From Pukyongia sp963768085 (GTDB lineage Bacteria > Bacteroidota > Bacteroidia > Flavobacteriales > Flavobacteriaceae): a stretch of 64,000 nt of DNA. A model generated the notes under the pieces. The model was not told the origin of the DNA and searched no databases. It saw only the letters and a list, made by a program, of their open reading frames with translations. The DNA lies in NCBI GenBank assembly GCA_963768085.1, contig CAVYGO010000001.1, forward strand, positions 193,267 to 257,266. The letters are read 5' to 3'. Each line of letters starts with the position of its first letter. Position 1 is the stretch's first letter. Shown here piece after piece: positions 7,893-16,089 of the stretch. Position numbers and translations under genes: made by a program.

Positions 7893-9272
7893 ATGTACGC
7901 GATTATCGATATAGAAACCACGGGAGGTAAATACAACGAAGAAGGTATTACCGAAATCGCGATCTATAAATTTGACGGGGATAAAATTGTAGATCAGTTT
8001 TCGAGCCTGATCAATCCGGAAAGGAGAATTCAACCCTTCGTAGTTAATTTAACCGGTATTAATGCTGAAATGCTTCGCAACGCTCCAAAATTTTACGAAG
8101 TCGCAAAACGCATTATCGAAATCACCGAAGGCACTACCCTTGTGGCACACAACGCTCAATTTGATAATCGTATACTCACCACCGAATTCGACCGCCTGGG
8201 ATTTAACTTCGAAAAAGATACTTTATGTACGGTTGAGTTGGCAAAAAAACTCATCCCGGACCTTCCCTCCTACAGTCTTGGTAAACTGGTTCGTGCCTTA
8301 GGAATACCATTAAGTGACAGGCACCGGGCACAGGGAGATGCCAAAGCTACTGTCGCCTTGTTTAAAATGTTATTGACTAAAGATGCTTCTAAGGAGATCA
8401 TTCAAAAGTCAGTACGAAAAGACCCTAAACGACAATTGGAGCCTAAACTTCTGGACCTTATTGAGAATGCACCTTCCGAAACCGGTGTTTACTATATGCA
8501 TAGGGAAGATGGGGCCATTATCTATATAGGAAAAAGTAAAAATATTAAAAAACGGCTGGTACAGCATTTTACAAATGATTCGAAGAAATCTAAGCAGATT
8601 CAGTTGCAAGTCACCGCGGTTACATTCGAAAAAACAGGTAATGATCTAATTGCCCAGTTAAAGGAAAGTCAGGAAATTAAGCAAAACAAACCCATCTTTA
8701 ATCGCGCATTGCGTAGAACTTCTTTCACCTATCAGTTAATCTCACAAACCGACAACGACGGTTATATAAATTTAAAGGTAGAAAAGTCCAATAGTAAAAA
8801 TGAAGCGATTATCACCTTTACCAACTACCAGCAGGCAAAATCAACATTATATCGAATTACGGAGGAAAATCAGCTTTGTCAGAAATTAACGGGTCTTTAT
8901 AAAACAGACAGCAGTTGTTTTTTATTCAGTATAAAGGAATGTTCCGGCGCCTGTATTCAGGAAGAACCGATAGAAGAATATAATACACGGGTTAATGCTT
9001 TTATTGAAAAGAACAGTTACAACAATAAGCATATGCTCATTATCGACAGGGGTCGGGATGTGGATGAGCGATCGGTAATACTCATTGAAAATGGTAAGTA
9101 TAGAGGTTTCGGATTTTATAATCTGAATTACCAGATCAACAATATTGAGATTTTGAAAACCATCATAAATCCTGTAGCGAATGATCGGGATTCGCAGCAC
9201 ATAATTCAGAACTACCTGCGCAAAAATAAAGTGCTCAATATTGTAAAATTACCAGAAGAGGCAGCCATATAA
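7893..9272 (+). CDS. Exonuclease (DEDDh)/GIY-YIG nuclease fusion with UvrC-like cysteine motif
   Basis: 459 residues from the ATG at 7893 (MYAIIDIETTGG); an upstream in-frame start would overlap yggS. Residues 1-165 are a DnaQ-type 3'-5' exonuclease: D6 and E8 (ExoI), HNAQFDN at 86-92 (ExoII), and H144..D149 in HRAQGDA (ExoIII). Residues about 198-280 are a GIY-YIG nuclease (GVYYM at 198-202, YIGKS at 211-215). Next comes a four-cysteine stretch (CQKLTGLY..CFLFSIKECSGAC) like the region after the GIY-YIG domain of UvrC/Cho. The fusion is known from other bacteria and is thought to act in DNA repair; it is not DNA polymerase III epsilon itself. No UvrB-binding or helix-hairpin-helix segment is evident. 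Confidence 0.85.
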   Translation: MYAIIDIETTGGKYNEEGITEIAIYKFDGDKIVDQFSSLINPERRIQPFVVNLTGINAEMLRNAPKFYEVAKRIIEITEGTTLVAHNAQFDNRILTTEFDRLGFNFEKDTLCTVELAKKLIPDLPSYSLGKLVRALGIPLSDRHRAQGDAKATVALFKMLLTKDASKEIIQKSVRKDPKRQLEPKLLDLIENAPSETGVYYMHREDGAIIYIGKSKNIKKRLVQHFTNDSKKSKQIQLQVTAVTFEKTGNDLIAQLKESQEIKQNKPIFNRALRRTSFTYQLISQTDNDGYINLKVEKSNSKNEAIITFTNYQQAKSTLYRITEENQLCQKLTGLYKTDSSCFLFSIKECSGACIQEEPIEEYNTRVNAFIEKNSYNNKHMLIIDRGRDVDERSVILIENGKYRGFGFYNLNYQINNIEILKTIINPVANDRDSQHIIQNYLRKNKVLNIVKLPEEAAI

Positions 9273-9310
9273 ATAAAGTTGATTACTTTTATATACAATT
9301 TAACCACACA

Positions 9311-10144
9311 TTGACTTCCAAACCACAATCTTCCTGGCGAACTCAACTCCATGATATTATTTATGAAGCAGATACTCCTATGGGGAAACTGTTTGATGTA
9401 ATATTGTTGATCCTTATCCTATTAAGTGTCTTTTTCGTTATGCTGGAAAGCGTGAGTGGTTTGCCGGATTACATCTATAAATGGCTTTACTACGGAGAAT
9501 GGGTGATCACGATCTTCTTTTCTTTTGAATACATTGCTCGCATCATTACGGTGAAAAAACCATCTCGATATATTTTCAGTTTCTACGGAATTATAGATTT
9601 CATGTCGACTATACCACTCTATCTCTCTTTTATTTTAGTAGGCAGCAACTATTTGCTGACCGTTAGAGCATTGCGCTTATTGCGGATTTTCAGAATTCTA
9701 AAGATCACGAGATATATTAAAGAATCCAATAAATTAACCAGGGCATTATTGCACAGCCGTGCCAAGATCCTTATTTTCCTTTTTACGGTCGTTGTTGTAT
9801 GTATTATTGCCGGAACGCTCATGTATCTTATTGAAGGTGAGGAAAGCGGATTTAAAAGCATCCCGTTAAGCATTTATTGGTGTATCGTTACGCTCACTAC
9901 TGTTGGTTATGGTGATATTGCGCCTATTACACCGCTGGGACAATTCCTTGCGGCCATTATTATGATCATGGGTTATGGCATCATCGCAGTACCTACAGGA
10001 ATTATTAGTGCTGAATATGTAAAGAGTGATGAATATGTACATGTAAATTCATTTGCGTGTCCAAACTGCAATTCATCCAAACACAGAGATGACGCTGAAT
10101 TCTGTCATCGTTGCGGAGAAACTTTACATCCGGACGAATTTTAA
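9311..10144 (+). CDS. Voltage-gated potassium channel-like protein with C-terminal zinc ribbon
   Basis: 277 residues from a TTG start at 9311, the only start that keeps the full first helix. It has six transmembrane segments. The S4-like segment carries arginines at regular spacing (RALRLLRIFRILKITR, 119-134). The pore filter TVGYGD at 197-202 is the potassium selectivity signature. The tail has a CxxC..CxxC zinc ribbon (C250, C253, C265, C268). The protein should form an inner-membrane tetrameric K+ channel with the ribbon in the cytoplasm. It lies six bases before miaA with no obvious functional link. Confidence 0.87.
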   Translation: MTSKPQSSWRTQLHDIIYEADTPMGKLFDVILLILILLSVFFVMLESVSGLPDYIYKWLYYGEWVITIFFSFEYIARIITVKKPSRYIFSFYGIIDFMSTIPLYLSFILVGSNYLLTVRALRLLRIFRILKITRYIKESNKLTRALLHSRAKILIFLFTVVVVCIIAGTLMYLIEGEESGFKSIPLSIYWCIVTLTTVGYGDIAPITPLGQFLAAIIMIMGYGIIAVPTGIISAEYVKSDEYVHVNSFACPNCNSSKHRDDAEFCHRCGETLHPDEF

Positions 10145-10149
10145 TAGGT

Positions 10150-11052
10150 ATGCCGGCTTCCAAAACTCTTATTTGTGTAATAGGCCCAACCGCTATTGGC
10201 AAAACTGCCCTTGCGATCGAATTGGCAAAAGCCTTCAATACTGAAATAATTTCGGCAGATTCCAGACAATTCTTTAAAGAGATGTCTATCGGAACTGCCG
10301 TTCCTACCGATAAAGAACTGGATGCCGTACCCCATCATTTCATTCAAACAAAAAGCATTTTCGACGATTACTCGGTTGGAGACTTTGAACGCGAAGCCCT
10401 GACATTGCTTTCAAACTTATTTCAATCAAAAGATGTAGTGGTGATGGCGGGTGGATCGGGATTGTACGTGGATGCCGTTGTTAAGGGACTGGATGATTTA
10501 CCGAAGGTGAAACCAGAAATTCGAAAACAATTAAAAGATGAATTAGAACTACATGGTATTGAATATCTTCAAAATGAATTGAAATCAGCAGACCCTGAGT
10601 CTTATAACAGAATCGATCTTCAAAATACGCAGCGACTTATACGAGCCCTTGAAATATTTCGTGGAACCGGTAAGCCGTATTCTTCTTTCCTAAAACAGAA
10701 ATCGGCTGAACGCGAATTTAAGACAGTGTATATTGGACTTGAAGCGGATAGAGAGATTGTCTACCAGCGAATTAACGACCGGGTGGATGCGATGATCGAC
10801 TCGGGCTTGATAGACGAAGCCAGAAGTTTATATAACGAACGCCATTTAAACGCATTGCAAACCGTGGGTTACAAAGAGTTGTTCGAATGGTTTAACGGCG
10901 ATTGCACTCAGATCGAGGCTATCGAAGAAATTAAGAAGAACACAAGGCGTTTTGCTAAACGTCAGGGAACATGGTTCCGAAAAAACGAAGCTATTGTATG
11001 GTTCGATTATACCACGACCCCGGAAAAGATCATTTCCTTTTTAAAGGAATAA
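10150..11052 (+). CDS. miaA: tRNA dimethylallyltransferase
   Basis: 300 residues from the ATG at 10150; a longer in-frame reading from 10111 would overlap the channel gene. The P-loop GPTAIGKT is at residues 12-19, followed by the DSRQ motif. It transfers a dimethylallyl group from DMAPP to N6 of A37 in tRNAs that read codons starting with U, improving codon reading. The strong hairpin directly after the stop suggests it is the last gene of the plus-strand run beginning at 4096. Confidence 0.95.
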   Translation: MPASKTLICVIGPTAIGKTALAIELAKAFNTEIISADSRQFFKEMSIGTAVPTDKELDAVPHHFIQTKSIFDDYSVGDFEREALTLLSNLFQSKDVVVMAGGSGLYVDAVVKGLDDLPKVKPEIRKQLKDELELHGIEYLQNELKSADPESYNRIDLQNTQRLIRALEIFRGTGKPYSSFLKQKSAEREFKTVYIGLEADREIVYQRINDRVDAMIDSGLIDEARSLYNERHLNALQTVGYKELFEWFNGDCTQIEAIEEIKKNTRRFAKRQGTWFRKNEAIVWFDYTTTPEKIISFLKE

Positions 11053-11076
11053 AAAGGCCTGTAAACAGGCCTTTTT
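11051..11076. terminator. Bidirectional terminator between miaA and the response regulator gene
   Basis: Perfect 11-bp stem AAAAAGGCCTG / CAGGCCTTTTT with loop TAAA. The A and T flanks allow it to end transcription from both convergent genes. Confidence 0.9.
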
Positions 11077-11093
11077 AACACTAAATATCAATC

Positions 11094-11810
11094 TTATTGG
11101 TCGACTTCATCTTTCACGACCAACCTGAAACCTTCACCATGAATATTGATAATCTCTACGCCATCATCTTTGCCTAAGTACTTTCGAAGTTTGGCGATAT
11201 AAACATCCATACTACGAGAGGTGAAATAATTATCATCACGCCAGATCTTTGTTAAAGCCAGTTCGCGCGGCATCAGATCATTCTTATGCAAAGCCAGTAA
11301 TCGTAGTAACTCATTCTCTTTAGGAGAAAGTTTAATGGGCTCCTCTTTGTTATACGTAAGGAACCTCAGTTTCGAATTTAAATGGAAGTTGCCAATTTCA
11401 AACTCGAACTGTTTACTATCGGCGATCGAGTCGGTTGCTTTACGCTGAATGATCGCCTTAATTTTCATAAGCAGCACTTCACTATCGAAAGGTTTGTTCA
11501 GATAGTCGTCCGCACCTACTTTATATCCTTTTAATACGTCCTCTTTCATTGCCTTAGCGGTAAGGAAAATAATAGGCACGTCCTCATTTTTCTCACGTAT
11601 TTCTTTCGCCAGGGTAAATCCGTCCTTATAAGGCATCATTACATCCAGAATACAGAGATCGAAATCATCTTTTTTGAATTTTTCGAATCCTTCCATTCCA
11701 TTTTTGGCATGTGTAACATCGTATTCATTCATTGCCAGATAATCCTTCAGGACTGTTCCGAAATTCGGATCATCTTCAACGAGTAGGATTTTTTTATTTT
11801 CTGTTTCCAT
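11094..11810 (-). CDS. OmpR-family response regulator
   Basis: 238 residues. The receiver domain has acidic residues D13/D14, phospho-acceptor D56 in LCILDVMMP, and the LTAKA and NKPF switch residues. The C-terminal winged helix (from about 135) ends RSMDVYIAKLRKYLG..GEGFRLV, as in OmpR/PhoB DNA-binding domains; close relatives in Bacteroidota are named RprY. It starts three bases after the kinase gene, so the two form an operon and a cognate pair. Target genes are unknown. Confidence 0.92.
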   Translation of the reverse strand: METENKKILLVEDDPNFGTVLKDYLAMNEYDVTHAKNGMEGFEKFKKDDFDLCILDVMMPYKDGFTLAKEIREKNEDVPIIFLTAKAMKEDVLKGYKVGADDYLNKPFDSEVLLMKIKAIIQRKATDSIADSKQFEFEIGNFHLNSKLRFLTYNKEEPIKLSPKENELLRLLALHKNDLMPRELALTKIWRDDNYFTSRSMDVYIAKLRKYLGKDDGVEIINIHGEGFRLVVKDEVDQ

Positions 11811-11813
11811 AAT

Positions 11814-13372
11814 TTATGATATTAAGTGTAATTTAATTGTGAATGTGCTGCCTTTTCCTTTTTCACTTTCCACGAATATTTCTGCATCGTGATCGTCTAG
11901 TATCCGTTTGGCATAGGCCAATCCAAGGCCGTGTCCTTTTACATTGTGTATGTCTCCCGTGGATTCACGGTAGAATTTTTCAAATATTTTTTTCTGAACT
12001 GATTTCGTCATTCCAATACCCTGATCGCGAATTTTAAGCATGATACTGTCTTTGACATTTTCGGTATAAATATCGATCTTGGGTTCATCTTCCGAATATT
12101 TTATCGCATTATCCATGATATTTATTACCACGTTGGTTAAATGGAATTCACTGGCAAAAACAGAGGATTTCAGCGCTCCTAAATGAGTTTTAATATACCC
12201 TTTCCTGTCTTCAACGATCAGATTCACATGCGACACTGCGTTCTGAATAAGATCATGAAGTTCAATGCGGTCCTTGGGCAGGTCCAATTGGTTTTTTTCT
12301 AGTTTCGAAATACGCAACACATTTTCTACCTGCGCATGCATCCGTTTGTTTTCTTCGCGGATCATTTCGAGATATCTGTCTAAGAATTCTTCATTATCCT
12401 TTACCTTGGGATTTTTCAAAGCATCCAGCGCCAGATTTATAGTCGCAATTGGAGTTTTGAACTCGTGTGTCATATTATTGATAAAATCTGATTTTATCTG
12501 AGATATCTGCCGTTGTTTAAAAATTTGCGATAAGGCACTGGAATAAGCTAAAACTATTACACTCGTAAAAGTAAGCGACAATATGGCCATTCCCATAATA
12601 GATTTAAGTACTGTTTTCTTCTTTTCCGAGAAGTTTACGAGTAAATCATATCCTATCTTCAATTCTTCATTTACAAAGAGGGGCGTTACAAGTATCTTTT
12701 GAGGGTCGTAAACGAAATTTCGGGAATGGACACTGGTTGCGAGTCCGTTGCTGTAAACGGCAAATTCCACATTCGAATTTAATCCTCTTTTCTCCATTGC
12801 TTCTAGAAGCGAATTTTCTATTTCACCCACGCTCACTCTTTTATGAATGGGCGTTTTGGCGGAAATATTCCTAAAGGCGTTCTCAAACCGACTTCGTTCG
12901 TAATCTTTAAGTCTGCTGAATGTTTCTATTCTTTGAGATACCTCTCCCGAACCGTCAAGGCCCGAAATTACTTTAGTGGTACTCTTTCTATTGGTTATTC
13001 TTTTAAACAGGATACTATCGATTTCGGTATCCAGAAAACTGGAAGACAGTTTATAATCTTCTTGCAAAATACCATCACTGAAAATATATGTCTCGTTACT
13101 CTTATCACTTTGGATGTTATAAATCAGTTCACTGAAATTGATACTTTCCGGAGTCTTTGCACTATCGGCTAATCCATTGTAAATATGATAATAATCATCG
13201 ATCTCTCTTACCTGTACATCTCGGGCCACCTCATTCAGAATCTGCTGAAAATTGTAGTTGATCTGTTCTTCGTTTTCCATACGAATTCGATATCCAGTAT
13301 CCCTGAACAAAAATGATCCCCAGTAACGATAGCGTCATTAGCGCAATATAGAATAAACAGCTTTTTGTTCAT
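11814..13372 (-). CDS. Sensor histidine kinase, N-terminus broken by two apparent 1-bp insertions
   Basis: The long intact frame (11814-13310, 498 codons) holds a periplasmic sensor region, a transmembrane helix at codons 237-260, the HisKA phospho-acceptor in NNMTHEFKTP (H282), and a full HATPase domain (N box NIMDNAIKY, G boxes DQGIGMT and GHGLGLA). It lacks a first membrane helix. Upstream, in two other frames, the sequence reads MNKKLFIL and then ALMTLSLLGIIFVQGYWIS, exactly the helix expected in this kinase family. Removing one base near 13346-13351 and one of the two C's at 13277-13278 joins all three frames, with ATG at 13372. A -7 box four bases before this ATG supports the longer gene. 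It partners the regulator at 11094. Confidence 0.85.
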
Positions 13373-13376
13373 AACT

Positions 13377-13384
13377 CAAAAGTA
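13377..13384 (-). promoter_or_regulatory. -7 box (TACTTTTG) of the histidine kinase, leaderless geometry
   Basis: Plus-strand CAAAAGTA. It ends four bases before the repaired ATG at 13372, so transcription would begin at or next to the start codon. It also supports 13372 as the true start. Confidence 0.5.
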
Positions 13385-13446
13385 AGATTTTAACATTTAG
13401 ACCTACTTCCATTTAACCAAATGTTAACAAAATGAATTGCAGGAAT

Positions 13447-14031
13447 TTATCGGGATTTGCAGAGGGTTTTATGTATCCTGAAAACGTGTTTTTGGGTATC
13501 CTTAAGGTCTATATTCTCGATAATGATATCGGCTAGTTTTACCTTATCAGCATCACTCCATTGATTCGACATTCTGGATTCAATTTCACTTGTTGTGCTT
13601 CCGTCGCGCGATCGTATTCGCTCAATTCGTAAAGCTAGCGGAGCTGTTACCAGTATGGTCTTATCACAGTGTTTATAACCCCCGTTCTCAAATAGAATGG
13701 CAGCCTCCTTAATTACATAAGGTGCATTTTGTTTTTTGAACCATCGTTTGAAATGAGAGGCTACCTTAGGATGAATAATGGCATTTACCTGCTGTAATAA
13801 TTCGGGATCATTAAAAATCTTTTCAGCCACAACGCTACGATTCAAAGTACCTTTTTTAAACGCTTTAGCACCCAGTAATTCAATCAATTTCCTGCGAATT
13901 ACCTTAGACCGGTTGGTCAATGCTTTCGCTTCGGTGTCGGCTATATAAACCGGGATACCAAGATCACGGAACATCATGGCCACGGTAGTCTTTCCGCTTC
14001 CGATACCACCTGTGAGACCGATTATTTTCAA
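13447..14031 (-). CDS. coaE: Dephospho-CoA kinase
   Basis: 194 residues, normal family length. The P-loop GGIGSGKTT is at residues 8-16. It phosphorylates the 3'-hydroxyl of the ribose in dephospho-CoA, the last step of coenzyme A synthesis, in the cytosol. It follows the YbbR-like gene by five bases and is probably co-transcribed with it. coaBC, earlier in the same pathway, is also in the window at 25218. Confidence 0.94.
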   Translation of the reverse strand: MKIIGLTGGIGSGKTTVAMMFRDLGIPVYIADTEAKALTNRSKVIRRKLIELLGAKAFKKGTLNRSVVAEKIFNDPELLQQVNAIIHPKVASHFKRWFKKQNAPYVIKEAAILFENGGYKHCDKTILVTAPLALRIERIRSRDGSTTSEIESRMSNQWSDADKVKLADIIIENIDLKDTQKHVFRIHKTLCKSR

Positions 14032-14036
14032 ACGAT

Positions 14037-14978
14037 TTATTTAAAGATTAGATAATCTATTTTCTTTTCACTGAATTCAATATGGAAAATACCTTCCGGC
14101 TGATTTCTCAATTCAACAAGCATGAAGTTCTCTTCGTTATTCTTGTTATTGAAGTCACAGACCACCTTAAAATCCGAATCATAAATATCATTGAATCTTT
14201 CCATTGCCACATCGAAAGAGATCATTAGTACTTCCGGGATAATTTTTACCGTGGTGCCAGTAGGGATATTGATCACCTCAATTGGCACAGATACGGTTTT
14301 CTGTGTAAATTCGGTCACATCAAGCTGCAGTTCTACCTGTTTGGGCTCAACATTGAAATTTTCATCATCCGGCAGTTCTAATTTCACATTTACTTCAACC
14401 ATTTGATGTACATCTGTGAGCGATACTAAGGTGGTAGGTATCGAATCAATGCCTGATAGTATATTGTTAGGGGCAAAGATATTCACAGAATCCGGTGAAA
14501 GGACAGGCCCGTATATGGTTTTAAAACCCTCGCGAAATAAAATATTGGTATTCGCAACCACCGGGACTCTCTTGCTCCCAACCCGATCCAGGGATATATT
14601 GAGCTGGGATAAAGACAGGTTGGAAATACTAACATCATTTCCTAATTCAGAGGAGACCAGCCTGTTGAGATCCCTGCTTTCCAAAACGACCCTGTCGCTC
14701 TCGTCTACAGCAAAATTATTCAGGGGAATTATAATTCGTGGTTTGTTAAGCTGATATTGCAGGAATTTAAATCCGACAGCGGTTACTTCGAAAGAAAAAT
14801 CCTGGGGATTTCCTTCTCCTATTACAGTATTTTCGGGTAAGTTGGAATAAACAATATCTCCATTTATAGTAGCTGTATATTCTTTTGAAAATTTGGTCAG
14901 TACCCAGATTACACAGGCGACTCCAAGAAAAAGAAGGAAGGTTTTGATCTTTTTGGTGTTATATTTTTTACGAGTCAC
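14037..14978 (-). CDS. YbbR-like domain protein
   Basis: 313 residues. One N-terminal membrane helix (about residues 12-27, FLLFLGVACVIWVLTKF) is followed by a beta-rich extracytoplasmic part with YbbR-like repeats (for example FTQKTVSVPIEVINIPTG). In Firmicutes, YbbR (CdaR) proteins regulate the diadenylate cyclase CdaA. No cyclase gene is next to it here, so that role is only an inference from the family name. It sits directly upstream of coaE, as in other Flavobacteriaceae as far as I recall. Confidence 0.8.
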   Translation of the reverse strand: MTRKKYNTKKIKTFLLFLGVACVIWVLTKFSKEYTATINGDIVYSNLPENTVIGEGNPQDFSFEVTAVGFKFLQYQLNKPRIIIPLNNFAVDESDRVVLESRDLNRLVSSELGNDVSISNLSLSQLNISLDRVGSKRVPVVANTNILFREGFKTIYGPVLSPDSVNIFAPNNILSGIDSIPTTLVSLTDVHQMVEVNVKLELPDDENFNVEPKQVELQLDVTEFTQKTVSVPIEVINIPTGTTVKIIPEVLMISFDVAMERFNDIYDSDFKVVCDFNNKNNEENFMLVELRNQPEGIFHIEFSEKKIDYLIFK

Positions 14979-15016
14979 TTTTACTGTTATTATGCGTCTG
15001 AATTATGTTAATAAAG

Positions 15017-16018
15017 TTACTTAAAAAATAATTGCGGGAATTGCTTCTCTGGTGGTTTATTGAGTACCCGAATAAAGAAGGTTGATTTCAGAAAAGCTAA
15101 GCCATATCCGAAGAATTGTACAAATAAAGCCCCTATTACCAGTATACCGATCTTTAGACTCTTGTTTTTGTAGGATGCATCAATAAATACTGTTACGAGA
15201 TAGGCTAGCAACGGAATGATAAAAAACCAATTTACGATAGCCGACATTATGATAGAAGCCAAAACAAAAGCAACAAATACAGTTGGAAACCAAAACGTTA
15301 TCCTGGCACTTTCCGGATGCCACTTGGAGAGTATCGGGCGAACAAGACCGAACTTCTTTACTTGTTGGTAGAACTTAGACCAGGAAATTTTCCTTTTGTG
15401 ATACACGAAGGCATTTGGAATATACGTAGTTTCAAATCCTGCCTTCCTAATACGATGAGACAGATCCGGATCTTCACCCGGATGAATCTTAGAGAAACCC
15501 CTGGTATGTCTGAATGCTTCCCTGGAGATCCCCATATTGAAGCTTCGAGGTTCAAATTTGCTCAGTTGTATTTTATTACCACGTATCCCTCCGGTGGTAA
15601 TAAATGATGTCATTGTATAATTAATTGCCTTCTGAATGGGATTAAAGCTCATATGGGCAGCATCCGATCCACCATAGCAGTGATAAAATTCTTTTTGTAG
15701 AAAAGCTGAAACTGTTTCGAGATAATGGGCAGGCAAGAGAACATCAGAATCGAGGATGATAAAATAATTCCCTTTAGCGCGCTCCATGCCATAATTTCGG
15801 GAGTCTCCCGGGCCACTGTTCTCTTTATAATAATACGAAATATTATGCAGGGAGCTATAAGCTTCCACCACATCCTTAGCTGTTTCAGTAGAACCATCTT
15901 CTACGATCACTATCTCATAGGGCGTATCATACTCCAAAACACTAAAGCTATCCAGTAGTTCCCTGATCTCCTGGGGTCTGTTATACACGGGAACAATGAA
16001 AGAAAAAGAGAGCTCCAT
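15017..16018 (-). CDS. Family 2 glycosyltransferase with C-terminal membrane segments
   Basis: 333 residues. The N-terminal GT-A fold has VPVYNRP (residues 9-15), EDGST (40-44) and the metal-binding DSD at 90-92. About three hydrophobic segments fill residues 230-325, so the enzyme sits on the inner face of the cytoplasmic membrane. Such enzymes move a sugar from a nucleotide donor onto a lipid or polysaccharide; donor and acceptor are unknown. No other polysaccharide gene is nearby. Its -7 box lies four bases before the ATG. Confidence 0.87.
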   Translation of the reverse strand: MELSFSFIVPVYNRPQEIRELLDSFSVLEYDTPYEIVIVEDGSTETAKDVVEAYSSLHNISYYYKENSGPGDSRNYGMERAKGNYFIILDSDVLLPAHYLETVSAFLQKEFYHCYGGSDAAHMSFNPIQKAINYTMTSFITTGGIRGNKIQLSKFEPRSFNMGISREAFRHTRGFSKIHPGEDPDLSHRIRKAGFETTYIPNAFVYHKRKISWSKFYQQVKKFGLVRPILSKWHPESARITFWFPTVFVAFVLASIIMSAIVNWFFIIPLLAYLVTVFIDASYKNKSLKIGILVIGALFVQFFGYGLAFLKSTFFIRVLNKPPEKQFPQLFFK

Positions 16019-16022
16019 TGGG

Positions 16023-16030
16023 CAAATGTA
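16023..16030 (-). promoter_or_regulatory. -7 box (TACATTTG) of the glycosyltransferase, leaderless geometry
   Basis: Plus-strand CAAATGTA. It ends four bases before the ATG at 16018. No -33 box at the usual distance. Confidence 0.45.
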
Positions 16031-16040
16031 AGTATAAATA

Positions 16041-16070
16041 AAAAGCCACCCCGCTTTAACGAGGTGGCTT
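16041..16070 (-). terminator. Terminator of the 16090 T9SS cargo gene
   Basis: Stem AAGCCACC / GGTGGCTT, with an A-run on the plus strand side that gives the U-tract of the minus-strand transcript. It overlaps the promoter zone of the glycosyltransferase. Confidence 0.8.
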
Positions 16071-16089
16071 CAGAATAAATTGAAAAGAA

